A DNA stretch of 64,000 nucleotides, taken from contig JANYDH010000145.1 in assembly GCA_025359865.1 (NCBI GenBank), forward strand, positions 27,668 through 91,667. Reading direction: 5' to 3'. Below are positions 26,915-34,823 of this stretch, in pieces. Position numbers and translations under genes: made by a program. The number at the start of each line of letters is the position of its first letter. The stretch's first letter is position 1. The stretch comes from Actinomycetes bacterium (GTDB lineage: Bacteria > Actinomycetota > Acidimicrobiia > Acidimicrobiales > Ilumatobacteraceae). Under the pieces are notes generated by a model. That model made no database searches. It saw only the letters and a list, made by a program, of their open reading frames with translations, and had not been told where the DNA came from.

Positions 26915-29434
26915 TCACTGGGCGAGTATGTCGGTCAATTCGGACCGACTCTTGACGCCCAATTTGTCGAAGCATCGCGCAAGGTGATTGTCGATGGTGC
27001 GGATCGATAGGCCGAGCCGGTCGCCGATCGCCCTGCTCGTCAGTCCGCGGGCGGCCAGCAGCGCGATCTCGCGTTCTCGTGTACTGAGGGTGAGTGCCCG
27101 GCCGACGGCGACAGCGGGGATGTCGAGTCCCTGGCAGCGTGACGTGATCGAGGCCAGTCGATCGCCGGCGCGCCGTGCCACATCCTTCATTCCGGCTCGT
27201 GCTGCTCCGTGGCTGAGCGCCGCCGCACACTCGGCGGCCCAGCGATGGCCGCCCAGCGATTCGTACTCTCCCACTAATCGGTCGAGTTCAATGAGATCTC
27301 GCCCGGCGATTGCCCGCGCGTGTGCAATTCTGAGATCGCCGAGCGATTCGCCCTCTACCGGCGCAAGTGACAACACGACGTTTGGGCGATCAAGCGACAG
27401 CAGGTCGAGTGCGCATGACCACGCCGCCCCCACGAGGCCGCGATCGACGAACGACTCGACTGCCTCGATGAGCACCCGTCGTGCTGCCTCGGGCTCTGCG
27501 GCGGCGACCAGTGCCCACGCCCGAGCTCGCGTTTCGAGCGAAGGGAGCAAGTCTGCCACGTGTGTGCCGAGGCGCAGGAGCCGGTCGAGGTCGGTTCTGG
27601 CATTGCCGGCATCGCCGCTGAGTCCGTAGGCCAGCGCTCTGGCGGCAAGCGCCCACCGGCAGCCGGCTGGCTGCCGGATTCGCTCGAAGAGCTCAAGAGC
27701 ATCACTGATCACATCGATTGCCAGAGCGGGCGATCCCGCCTCGAGAACGGCCACTCCATAGATCAGTTGAGCGATTGCTCGTCCAGGTACCTCGTCGTAT
27801 CGTTCAGCGTACGAGAGTACCAATGTTGCCTGCACTGCCGCGTCGACCCATCGCCCTGCTTCGGTGAGTGCAAGAGCATGCGCCACCGATAGCACCTGCC
27901 GGCTGACCGAGAGCACCGGGTCGTCCACCGCAGCGGAGGCCTCGAGAGCGTCGTCAAGGACGCTGACCGCCTCGGCCGGTCTACCGAGCAGCCGCAGAGC
28001 GTGAGCCGTCCCGAGCGATGCTTGTGTGCGGACGCGTGGTGATTGATGGTTGAGCAGCGGTGCTGCCGCGGCGATGGATGCTGCTGGTCGGCCGATCGTG
28101 GCCAAGAGCCGTGCCAGTACGGCCCCAGCCTCGGGTTGGGCATCGAGGTCGATTGCATCGAACGCTGCGACGGCACCGTCTGCGTCGTTGGCGCGCCACA
28201 ACAGGTGTTGCGATGTCGCCACCGCCACAGCGGCGCGTTGCTCATCGTTCTCGGCCGTTGCAAGCATGCCGCTCAGCGCTAGGGCGAGGTCGGTGACCTC
28301 CCCCTGTTCGTGGGCGACGTCGGCAAGTATTCGGAAGTCCTCGAATCGCCCGAGTCGTTCAGCCGCCTCGCGGGCAAGCCGCAACGCCAACCGGGGATCT
28401 CCAGCGAACGGCGCGAGTCGGGCGACCTCGGAGAGTTCGTTGTCGCGAAGTGCCACGCCGGAATCGATCGCCAAAGCGGCAAGTCGCAGGCGGCCGGGAG
28501 CATTGAGCGACGGCCAACGATCGCGTAGTGCCAGCAGCGCGGCGCGGCGAGCGCCACGGCTTTCGAGCGGCCCGAGTGCCCGTCGCAACTGTGCGCCGTG
28601 GCCCGGATGCCGAAGACGGGCGACCGGTCCGTGTCCGTCGTCGGAAAATGTGATGACTCCGGCCTCGGCGAGCTCGTCGAGGCTGCCCTGGCCGGAAATG
28701 TCGACGGCCGCGTCGGTGGGCAACGGCTCGGCGAACGCGATTGCCGCGAGTAGCCGTCTGGTGGCTGGGGTGAGATCCGCTGTCGACATTGCAGTACCGA
28801 CCGATGTGATACTCGGTGCCACCTCACCGCTGGCTGCACTCAACGCGCTGAGGGCATCGAGGAGCACGGTCGGGTTTCCGTCGCAACGGTCCCACCACGT
28901 CGTGGTGTCGAACGGTCCACTGAGGTGTTCGGAGACGATCGACTCGACCGCAAAGTGAGAGATTGGGCCCAGGTGGATCACGTTGAGGATGCCGGGACCG
29001 GTCAAGGGATCGAGCCCGATGTACGTCTGGTCGATCGTTGCGAGCAAAAAGGTTCCCTCCGTTCCGGCAAAGTCGGCGAGCACGCGAAGTGATGCCTCGT
29101 CGACGAGGTGAATGTCGTCGAGAGCGAGCACGAAATTGCCTCCCGCAGCACGAGCCCGCAGTGCCTCGGCAACCAGGTCGAACGTGAGTGGTCCGTCGAT
29201 GTCGGCGTTGAGAATGGGGCCGAGGGCAGCGAAGCGTAGGGAACGTGCCGAGGCAGTTGCCCGCAGCAACACGACGTCGGATCGCCGCGATTGCCATTCG
29301 GCGACCATCGTGGTGAGCACGCTGGTGCGGCCCATCCCCGGAGGTGCTGCGACGACGAGGCCAGGTGCGTTGTGCATGCGCGAGGACCGGATAGCGGTGA
29401 GCTCCTCATCGCGACCTACCACTGTGTCTGCCAT
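26915..29434 (-). CDS. LAL-type LuxR-family regulator 2 with degenerate Walker A
   Basis: An 839-residue paralogue of its neighbour, started at ATG 29434 (MADTVVGRDEELTAI). The P-loop reads APPGMGRTS: the invariant lysine is arginine, codon cgc at about 29320. Walker B is intact (LALDDIHLVDEAS). A long helical middle follows and the C-terminus is a LuxR HTH (STREREIALLAARGLTSRAI, then RTIDNHLARCFDKLG). The frame is open to 29584 through a 9-bp repeat; that extension (LADLADLADLA) looks non-functional. First gene of an operon with LAL 1 and the globin. Confidence 0.92.
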   Translation of the reverse strand: MADTVVGRDEELTAIRSSRMHNAPGLVVAAPPGMGRTSVLTTMVAEWQSRRSDVVLLRATASARSLRFAALGPILNADIDGPLTFDLVAEALRARAAGGNFVLALDDIHLVDEASLRVLADFAGTEGTFLLATIDQTYIGLDPLTGPGILNVIHLGPISHFAVESIVSEHLSGPFDTTTWWDRCDGNPTVLLDALSALSAASGEVAPSITSVGTAMSTADLTPATRRLLAAIAFAEPLPTDAAVDISGQGSLDELAEAGVITFSDDGHGPVARLRHPGHGAQLRRALGPLESRGARRAALLALRDRWPSLNAPGRLRLAALAIDSGVALRDNELSEVARLAPFAGDPRLALRLAREAAERLGRFEDFRILADVAHEQGEVTDLALALSGMLATAENDEQRAAVAVATSQHLLWRANDADGAVAAFDAIDLDAQPEAGAVLARLLATIGRPAASIAAAAPLLNHQSPRVRTQASLGTAHALRLLGRPAEAVSVLDDALEASAAVDDPVLSVSRQVLSVAHALALTEAGRWVDAAVQATLVLSYAERYDEVPGRAIAQLIYGVAVLEAGSPALAIDVISDALELFERIRQPAGCRWALAARALAYGLSGDAGNARTDLDRLLRLGTHVADLLPSLETRARAWALVAAAEPEAARRVLIEAVESFVDRGLVGAAWSCALDLLSLDRPNVVLSLAPVEGESLGDLRIAHARAIAGRDLIELDRLVGEYESLGGHRWAAECAAALSHGAARAGMKDVARRAGDRLASITSRCQGLDIPAVAVGRALTLSTREREIALLAARGLTSRAIGDRLGLSIRTIDNHLARCFDKLGVKSRSELTDILAQ

Positions 29435-29662
29435 CAGCCTTAGTCTGCCCGATCGACGATGGATCTGCGCTGGTCGGGACTGCCCGGTCACAATCTGGCG
29501 TCCGAGCTGTATGCCGCCGGCCAGATCAGCGAGATCAGCGAGATCAGCGAGAGGGGTGTCGTCATCATGGTTCCCAGCGTGCATGCAGATGGGACATTCG
29601 AGATCAGTATCGGGTACGCAATCGGCACGAAATCGATCGTCGGTTCTACGGAAAAGGCATGA
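29435..29662. repeat. intergenic stretch with 9-bp triplicate
   Basis: The 228 bp between the LAL 2 start and the VOC gene stop contains GATCAGCGA three times in tandem (29524-29550) and no recognisable gene. It should hold the promoter of the LAL operon. A 67-codon + strand frame (29459-29662) crosses it but has no homology I recognise. Confidence 0.6.
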
Positions 29663-30190
29663 TCACACCAGGCCGGTAACGAGGCCGCCCAACACCAGTT
29701 CCTCGCCCACACGATCTCGTCGAGTGGCAACGAGCTCAAGTCCATCGATGCCTTCACCATGAGCGCTGGAACTAGCGAACTTGACGGAATGCTCGACGCT
29801 GACGATCGCCCCACCTACGTCAGCGGGGTGGAGGTGTCGGCCGCGAATGGTGGCAGCGTCACCTCGCCATGCGATTCTGACGCCCAGGTCGCAGGCTGTC
29901 TGCTCATAGCTGTCGAGGTCGTCGACTTCGTAGATCGCCATGTAGCCCGACACCCGGTCAGAACCCGGACCGAATCGCTTGTCCAGCAACCGCCCTGCTG
30001 TCGTATCTTCGCGGACAGGAGACACCACTTCGAGAAACTGATCGCCGATCACCATGAGCGCGTTGCGTAGACCGAACTCGGCAACGCCAGGGTCGTTGTA
30101 GCAAACGGTCAGGCCGAACATGTCGCAGAGTGCAGTCACGGTTGCGTCGAGATCATCGGCGACGAGTGCCACCTGTCGAAGTCTGATCAT
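29663..30190 (-). CDS. VOC/glyoxalase-like protein
   Basis: A 175-residue vicinal-oxygen-chelate protein: MIRLRQVALVADDLDATVTA, GDQFLEVVSPVREDTTAGRL, and HLHPADVGGAIVSVE. It resembles the first half of two-module actinobacterial VOC proteins of about 220-270 residues. The C-terminal tail (RVGEELVLGGLVTGLV) does not look like the second module, so the protein may be shortened. Metal ligand and substrate are unknown. Confidence 0.75.
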   Translation of the reverse strand: MIRLRQVALVADDLDATVTALCDMFGLTVCYNDPGVAEFGLRNALMVIGDQFLEVVSPVREDTTAGRLLDKRFGPGSDRVSGYMAIYEVDDLDSYEQTACDLGVRIAWRGDAATIRGRHLHPADVGGAIVSVEHSVKFASSSAHGEGIDGLELVATRRDRVGEELVLGGLVTGLV

Positions 30191-30249
30191 CGGCCAACCC
30201 TAGAAGCGTGCGTCGGCAATGGTCGGATCGGCGTGGAAGCAGTTGGCGT

Positions 30250-30297
30250 GCGTTTGGTAGGTTCGGCCCCCTTCGGGGGGCTCGAACTACCAAACGC
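30250..30297. other. 48-nt hairpin with UUCG loop in a divergent intergenic region
   Basis: GCGTTTGGTA (30250-30259) pairs with TACCAAACGC (30288-30297), GTTCG with CGAAC, and GCCCCC with GGGGGC around a TTCG tetraloop, with one bulged base on each side (G30260, T30282). No T-tract follows on either strand. It lies between the divergent VOC and YceH-like genes, where a terminator is not needed. The rest of the 202-bp gap shows nothing I can assign. Confidence 0.7.
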
Positions 30298-30392
30298 TGC
30301 AGGAGTAGTACTGACCACGACCGCATGCTTGGCTCCCCGACGATGTAGCAGGTCCTACCTGGAGCGCGGCTGACAGCGGCTAGGTTCGAGAC

Positions 30393-30980
30393 ATGCTCAC
30401 CATCGTGGAGGGTCGTGTACTCGGGTGTCTCATCGAAAAGGAGCGGACCGTTGCGGATCAGTACCCGCTCACGATGAACACACTCATCTCTGCGTGCAAT
30501 CAGTCGACGTCTCGGGAGCCTGTCATGCATCTCGGCGAACCCGAGGTGCTCGATGCGCTCACCGCGATGAAGGCCGAAGGGTTCGCCCGCGTGGTGCATC
30601 CCTCCCATGGCCGAAGCGTTACTCGCTACCGGCACACTGCCGACGAGAAGCTCGGGATCGAACTGCCCGGCGCGGCAGTCCTCGCCGTTCTGCTCCTGCG
30701 CGGGCCGCAGACCGTGTCTGAGCTTCGGTCACGAACGGAACGTCAGCATTCGTTCGACGGCCTGGCCGAAGTCGAACAGGTACTGGGTGAGTTGGCGACA
30801 CGTGAACTGGTGCACCTGCTCGAGCGTCAGCCCGGCCACAAGGAGCCGCGCTGGCAACAGCTGGTTGCCGACGAGGCAACCCCAACACAGACAGTTGGAT
30901 CATCCGGTCTGGGAGACCGGGTTGCCGACCTCGAGGCACGCGTCGCCAAGCTCGAAGCGGCGTTGGCCGAACTACTCTGA
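30393..30980 (+). CDS. YceH/DUF480 family protein
   Basis: A 195-residue protein with two winged-helix-like halves characteristic of DUF480: VEGRVLGCLIEKERTVADQY, YPLTMNTLISACNQSTSREP, and LLLRGPQTVSELRSRTER. A C-terminal coiled coil (VADLEARVAKLEAALAELL) follows. E. coli YceH is the reference; molecular function is not established. The ATG at 30393 begins the conserved segment at once, so the start is secure. Confidence 0.9.
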   Translation: MLTIVEGRVLGCLIEKERTVADQYPLTMNTLISACNQSTSREPVMHLGEPEVLDALTAMKAEGFARVVHPSHGRSVTRYRHTADEKLGIELPGAAVLAVLLLRGPQTVSELRSRTERQHSFDGLAEVEQVLGELATRELVHLLERQPGHKEPRWQQLVADEATPTQTVGSSGLGDRVADLEARVAKLEAALAELL

Positions 30981-30996
30981 GCCTCGCGCTGGCATG

Positions 30997-32016
30997 TCAT
31001 TTGCCAATGTCCGGCCACCGGCGTTGCTGACGGCGGCGCATGCCCGCTGCACCAAGTTTGCGTCGATCGTCGAGGGCCCACTGGCGTCGCCAGCCCTGGT
31101 ACTCGGGTCCGCTCAACTTCGGGTTCTCGCCTCGGGCGGCGCGCTGACGCGCCGTCCAGTAGTCGGTCAGCACCTCATCACCGAGCGCTGTGACCGATGC
31201 TTCGATGCGTGCGTTGAAGCGTCGGGTCGACTGCCCCTCGACCGGCCACATCGGCGCGCCGAAGACCACCTTGGACGTTCCAGGCTTGGGCCGTTTCATG
31301 CCTTTGCCGAAGATTGCGCCGGTCCCATCGATGAACACCGGGATCACGGGTGCACCGGTTCGTGATGAAAGATACGCAGCGCCGCCTTTGAACTCTTGCC
31401 CCCACCCATCGGGGGACCGGCCGCCCTCCGGATAGATCACCAGGCTCCACCCGTCGCTCACAAGGCCCCGGATCATGTCGCTGGATCTGCGGCCGGTGAC
31501 CTCTCGGTCGATGGGAAGTGCGTTCAAGGCGAGCGCCGCAAGCGTGCCTTTGATCCGGGTGTCGAAGAAGTAGTCTGCGGCGGCCGCAATGACAGTCTTC
31601 GAGCGCCACGGCTCTGGTACGGCAATCATCATCAACGGCGTGTCGAGATGACTGTGGTGATTCGGTGCGAAGATCACCGCCGGTGGATCATCGTGCGAGG
31701 ACAGGTCGCTCAGTCGGTCGAGGCCGAGCACCTCAGGGTCGGCGAGTGCCTTCACGGCGAGGCGCAGTGGCCCATTGACGATCAACTTGCGGGCCGCCTT
31801 GGCCGGCGCACGGCGAGCCCAATCCGTTTCGAAATCCGCACCCAAACTCGATGGCTGCTCGGGCAGGGCGACGCCACTCGGTGTGGTTGGTGCACGATAC
31901 GGAAAGCCCAGTTGCCGTGTCGGCCTGAGTGCGGTACGCAGTGCGAACGAGGCCACATCGAGCACGCGCGCGGCCCGGCGCGCCGTGTGGCGCGAGACGC
32001 TTCGCTTGGTGCTCAC
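30997..32016 (-). CDS. PlsC-family acyltransferase (operon gene 4)
   Basis: A 339-residue acyltransferase: APNHHSHLDTPLMM (HX4D) near residue 120, VIYPEGGRSPDGWG (EGxRS variant of motif III), and GAPVIPVFIDGTGAIF (motif IV). The start is GTG 32016, whose GTGA overlaps the LarA-like stop; the open frame upstream is a shadow. Last gene of the operon that begins with the fatty acyl-CoA reductase, so the acyl or alkyl product may be esterified here. The C-terminal 60 residues are basic and unusual. Confidence 0.86.
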   Translation of the reverse strand: MSTKRSVSRHTARRAARVLDVASFALRTALRPTRQLGFPYRAPTTPSGVALPEQPSSLGADFETDWARRAPAKAARKLIVNGPLRLAVKALADPEVLGLDRLSDLSSHDDPPAVIFAPNHHSHLDTPLMMIAVPEPWRSKTVIAAAADYFFDTRIKGTLAALALNALPIDREVTGRRSSDMIRGLVSDGWSLVIYPEGGRSPDGWGQEFKGGAAYLSSRTGAPVIPVFIDGTGAIFGKGMKRPKPGTSKVVFGAPMWPVEGQSTRRFNARIEASVTALGDEVLTDYWTARQRAARGENPKLSGPEYQGWRRQWALDDRRKLGAAGMRRRQQRRWPDIGK

Positions 32017-33599
32017 GAGACGTCGGCCACCAACAGCGCAGGAACGTGGAGGTGGCTGATGGTCGGGGCACGACCGACGACGTCGGTGGCGATCTCGAAT
32101 GCGTCGTCCATGGTGGATGCTGGCGTGAAGCCCAGCCGCCGAACCGTCGGCGCATCGCCACCGACGATGATGATCTTGCCGGCGTGCTGCAGTCCGTGAG
32201 CTCCCCAGTACCACGCATAGAACGGATGTACGCCGTGATACGCGTTGCCGGTGCGATAGAGGTGCCGGTACCACTCGTCCTCGGCGTACTTCTTTTCCCA
32301 CTTCCGCGACATGGTTGCCGGATCGGTGGTGTCGGAAAGCACCTCTTCGAAGAAGTCGATGTAGCTGGGATGATGCACAGGATTGAAATCGCGGTACGTG
32401 GGGTGGGTCATGATGATGACGCCTCCCTCGCGGACCAGCGGCTTGTTGCGGTACATGTTGAACAGATACCCGAGCCCCATGCACATCACCAGGACCGGGT
32501 TCATCACGCCATCGGGGTTGTACGGACACACGAATGGGATACCGAGTGTCAAGATGTCGGTCTGACCCTCGACCGGCACGAGTTGCTGCTTGAAGATGTG
32601 TTCGAGCGTGATCTTGTGCACCGCGTCGGTTTCACCTGCTTGCACGCTGGTCATCTGGTGCGGGCCTTCTATCCCATGGAAGATCTTGCGGGCCAAACGG
32701 ATCGGCGTTCGGTCCAACGACTTCGTCGTGGCCAAGAATGTCGCCCGGTCCTTCACGTTCCATTCCCACTCGCGCTTGTTGATGAAGCCGAATGGTGAGG
32801 GGAACATGTCGGTGTTGAGCGTGGTCTCGATCTGAAAGACCTTCGGACCGTGGTCGCGCAACACCGTTCCGAGCCGCCACACACTCTGGTGGAGCGCACT
32901 CTTGTGGCGGTCCATCAGGCTGCGCGTGTTCTCGAGTGTTTCAGGATTGTGATGGTGGCTGAGGCATCGGTACGACGCAAGCCCGGTCGTGATCGACTTC
33001 CACCCGCCGTCCATCGCCACCGAGTTGATGTTGACGTAGACGATGAGGTCGCTCTCGGCCGCGCGCTTGTTGATCTCCAGCACCTCGCCCTGCGGTGTGG
33101 TCCCGATCACGGCGAGGTTGTCAGGATCTTCTGCGTCGTGCTGGTACAGGGTGCCCCGGGGATGAAACGCATCGAAGATGCGGTCGCCGAGCGCATGACG
33201 CAACTCGTACTCGTGCATTCGGCGGTGAAGGCCCAGTGCGGCGATGATGTGGACGTCGTCGACCCCTGCTGCTGCGGCCATGTCGAGCACGGCCTCCATC
33301 ACGCGTTGGCGCGAATCGGGGCGGCGCATCTTCGGCAACGGCAGGCTGACATCGTCGAACGCGATCGTGAGCTTCATGCCGGGGAACAGCAACGCGGGCA
33401 GTGGATCCTGGTCGTGCGGATTCAACAACGCCCGACGGATTGCGCCATCGATGTCGTCGAGCGCCGGCAGGGGCTCCGGTGGATAGATCACCCGACTACG
33501 GCCGGCAGGCAACTTCTCCAGGCTGAAGTTCTCGCCTCTCCAGAACAGGATCGGCGGTGTCGAGCGGTCGACCTCCAGGACGAATCCGGGACGAGGCAT
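32013..33599 (-). CDS. LarA-like/DUF2088 protein (operon gene 3)
   Basis: A 528-residue protein with an N-terminal DUF2088 (LarA) domain: LTIAFDDVSLPLP, RVMEAVLDMAAAAGVDDVHI, ALGLHRRMHEYELRHALG (the GxHR segment of LarA), and GEVLEINKRAAESDLIV. LarA is the nickel-pincer lactate racemase, but many homologues act on other 2-hydroxy acids. The C-terminal half (WEKKYAEDEWYRHLYRTGNA, HPFYAWYWGAHGLQHAGKI) goes beyond LarA. No larB/C/E cofactor genes are nearby. Its position between ADH and acyltransferase suggests a lipid hydroxy-acid substrate (inference). Confidence 0.78.
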   Translation of the reverse strand: MPRPGFVLEVDRSTPPILFWRGENFSLEKLPAGRSRVIYPPEPLPALDDIDGAIRRALLNPHDQDPLPALLFPGMKLTIAFDDVSLPLPKMRRPDSRQRVMEAVLDMAAAAGVDDVHIIAALGLHRRMHEYELRHALGDRIFDAFHPRGTLYQHDAEDPDNLAVIGTTPQGEVLEINKRAAESDLIVYVNINSVAMDGGWKSITTGLASYRCLSHHHNPETLENTRSLMDRHKSALHQSVWRLGTVLRDHGPKVFQIETTLNTDMFPSPFGFINKREWEWNVKDRATFLATTKSLDRTPIRLARKIFHGIEGPHQMTSVQAGETDAVHKITLEHIFKQQLVPVEGQTDILTLGIPFVCPYNPDGVMNPVLVMCMGLGYLFNMYRNKPLVREGGVIIMTHPTYRDFNPVHHPSYIDFFEEVLSDTTDPATMSRKWEKKYAEDEWYRHLYRTGNAYHGVHPFYAWYWGAHGLQHAGKIIIVGGDAPTVRRLGFTPASTMDDAFEIATDVVGRAPTISHLHVPALLVADVS

Positions 33600-34795
33600 C
33601 AGCGGCTCACTTTCTCTGTCGGTCTGAGGTCGAACGCAATCTTGACGGCGCTGCGATGACCCGCATCGGCCGCATGTGCAAGTGCATTCCGGTAGTCGTC
33701 CAGGCGATACGTGGCCGAGAGCAGTCGCTCGAACCCCATCGCCTGGGCGGATTCGATCGCGAGGTCAAACGTGCGCCGACGAGAGCCGTCGGGCATGGTC
33801 TCGGTGCCATAGGTGTATGCACCGACGAGCTGCGTCTCACGGTGCCACAGACCGGTGAGGTCGAGCGTCACCTCGGCGGGCATACCCATCAGCACGACCC
33901 GCCCGCGGGGGCGGGTGAAACGCAGGCAGTCGCGCAGCGACGCCGACGAGCCCACTGCATCGATGGTTGCGTCGGCGCCTCCGGAGAGATGATCGCCGAC
34001 GAGATGACTGCCTGTCAGTCGACGGACGGCCCGCGTCAGTTCATCTGGTTTCACGGCCAGCTCGGCGCCGAGGGCGGTAGCGAGTGCCTGCTGGTGCGGG
34101 TAACGGGCACCGACGACGATCCGTGCTCCGGGCACATAGCGGTGGAGTCCGGCGATCGCGGCGAGGCCCATCGTGCCTGCGCCGAGAACGGCGATGATCG
34201 GCCGGTCGATGGTAGCGACCGTCGGCCACGTGAGCAATGCGGCGTGGATGCCGCCAGCCGCTGGTTCCACCAGCACCGCCTGCTCGTCCGACATCGACTC
34301 GGGAACGCGGTGGATCTGGCTGTCGTGGGCGATGAACTGCGGTGCCCATCCGCCACAGGTGGAGTTGCAGAATCCGATTTGGATGCCCGGCTCGAGGTGT
34401 CCACGGGTGAGGTGCGCGTAGTCGTTTCCGTCGCCTGGAGCGGCGTCGTCGAACGGCAGTGGAAAGCCGCGGGCAGCATGACCGAGTACCGGCTCGATGA
34501 CGACCCGTGTGCCGTCGTCGAGGTGTCCGACCACTTCGTGGCCGGGTACGAACGGAAAGCTGACCCAGTCGTCGAAGTACGGCGAAGCATGGCCTTCTAC
34601 GGTGGATAGATCGCTGCCGCAGATGCCGGCAAGGTGGGTATGTACTCGGTGCCACCCCGGCCCGGGAAGTGCGGGTGGTTCGATGGAGACCAGTTCGAGC
34701 GGGCCGACCTTGGCGGCAGCGGTCGTGGAGACCGACGACAGCAGTCGCGCCAGGCCGATCCGGCCGAGTTTCTTGTCGATCTGTAGCGCTTTCAT
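33599..34795 (-). CDS. zinc-type medium-chain alcohol dehydrogenase (operon gene 2)
   Basis: A 398-residue MDR oxidoreductase. Catalytic zinc region GICGSDLS, FVPGHEVVGHLDDGTRVVIE; Rossmann AVLGAGTMGLAAIAGLH; DATIDAVGSSASL and GRVVLMGMP. The usual four-cysteine structural-zinc lobe is replaced by HAARGFPLPFDDAAPG and FCNSTCGGW. Expected to interconvert alcohol and aldehyde/ketone with NAD(P). Start ATG 34795 (MKALQIDKKLG); the open frame beyond it is a shadow. TGATG overlap with the LarA-like gene. Confidence 0.87.
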   Translation of the reverse strand: MKALQIDKKLGRIGLARLLSSVSTTAAAKVGPLELVSIEPPALPGPGWHRVHTHLAGICGSDLSTVEGHASPYFDDWVSFPFVPGHEVVGHLDDGTRVVIEPVLGHAARGFPLPFDDAAPGDGNDYAHLTRGHLEPGIQIGFCNSTCGGWAPQFIAHDSQIHRVPESMSDEQAVLVEPAAGGIHAALLTWPTVATIDRPIIAVLGAGTMGLAAIAGLHRYVPGARIVVGARYPHQQALATALGAELAVKPDELTRAVRRLTGSHLVGDHLSGGADATIDAVGSSASLRDCLRFTRPRGRVVLMGMPAEVTLDLTGLWHRETQLVGAYTYGTETMPDGSRRRTFDLAIESAQAMGFERLLSATYRLDDYRNALAHAADAGHRSAVKIAFDLRPTEKVSR

Positions 34796-34823
34796 CGACC
34801 CACACGTTGCTGGTCGAACAAGT

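Noticed and set aside
29459..29662. 67-codon + strand ORF in the LAL promoter region
   Set aside because: It only crosses a 9-bp tandem repeat, has no recognised motif or convincing RBS, and runs antisense to the expected promoter.
32017..32529. N-terminal 171 codons of the 510-codon frame ending at 30997
   Set aside because: Shadow of the LarA-like gene; the GTGA overlap at 32016 gives a normal acyltransferase.
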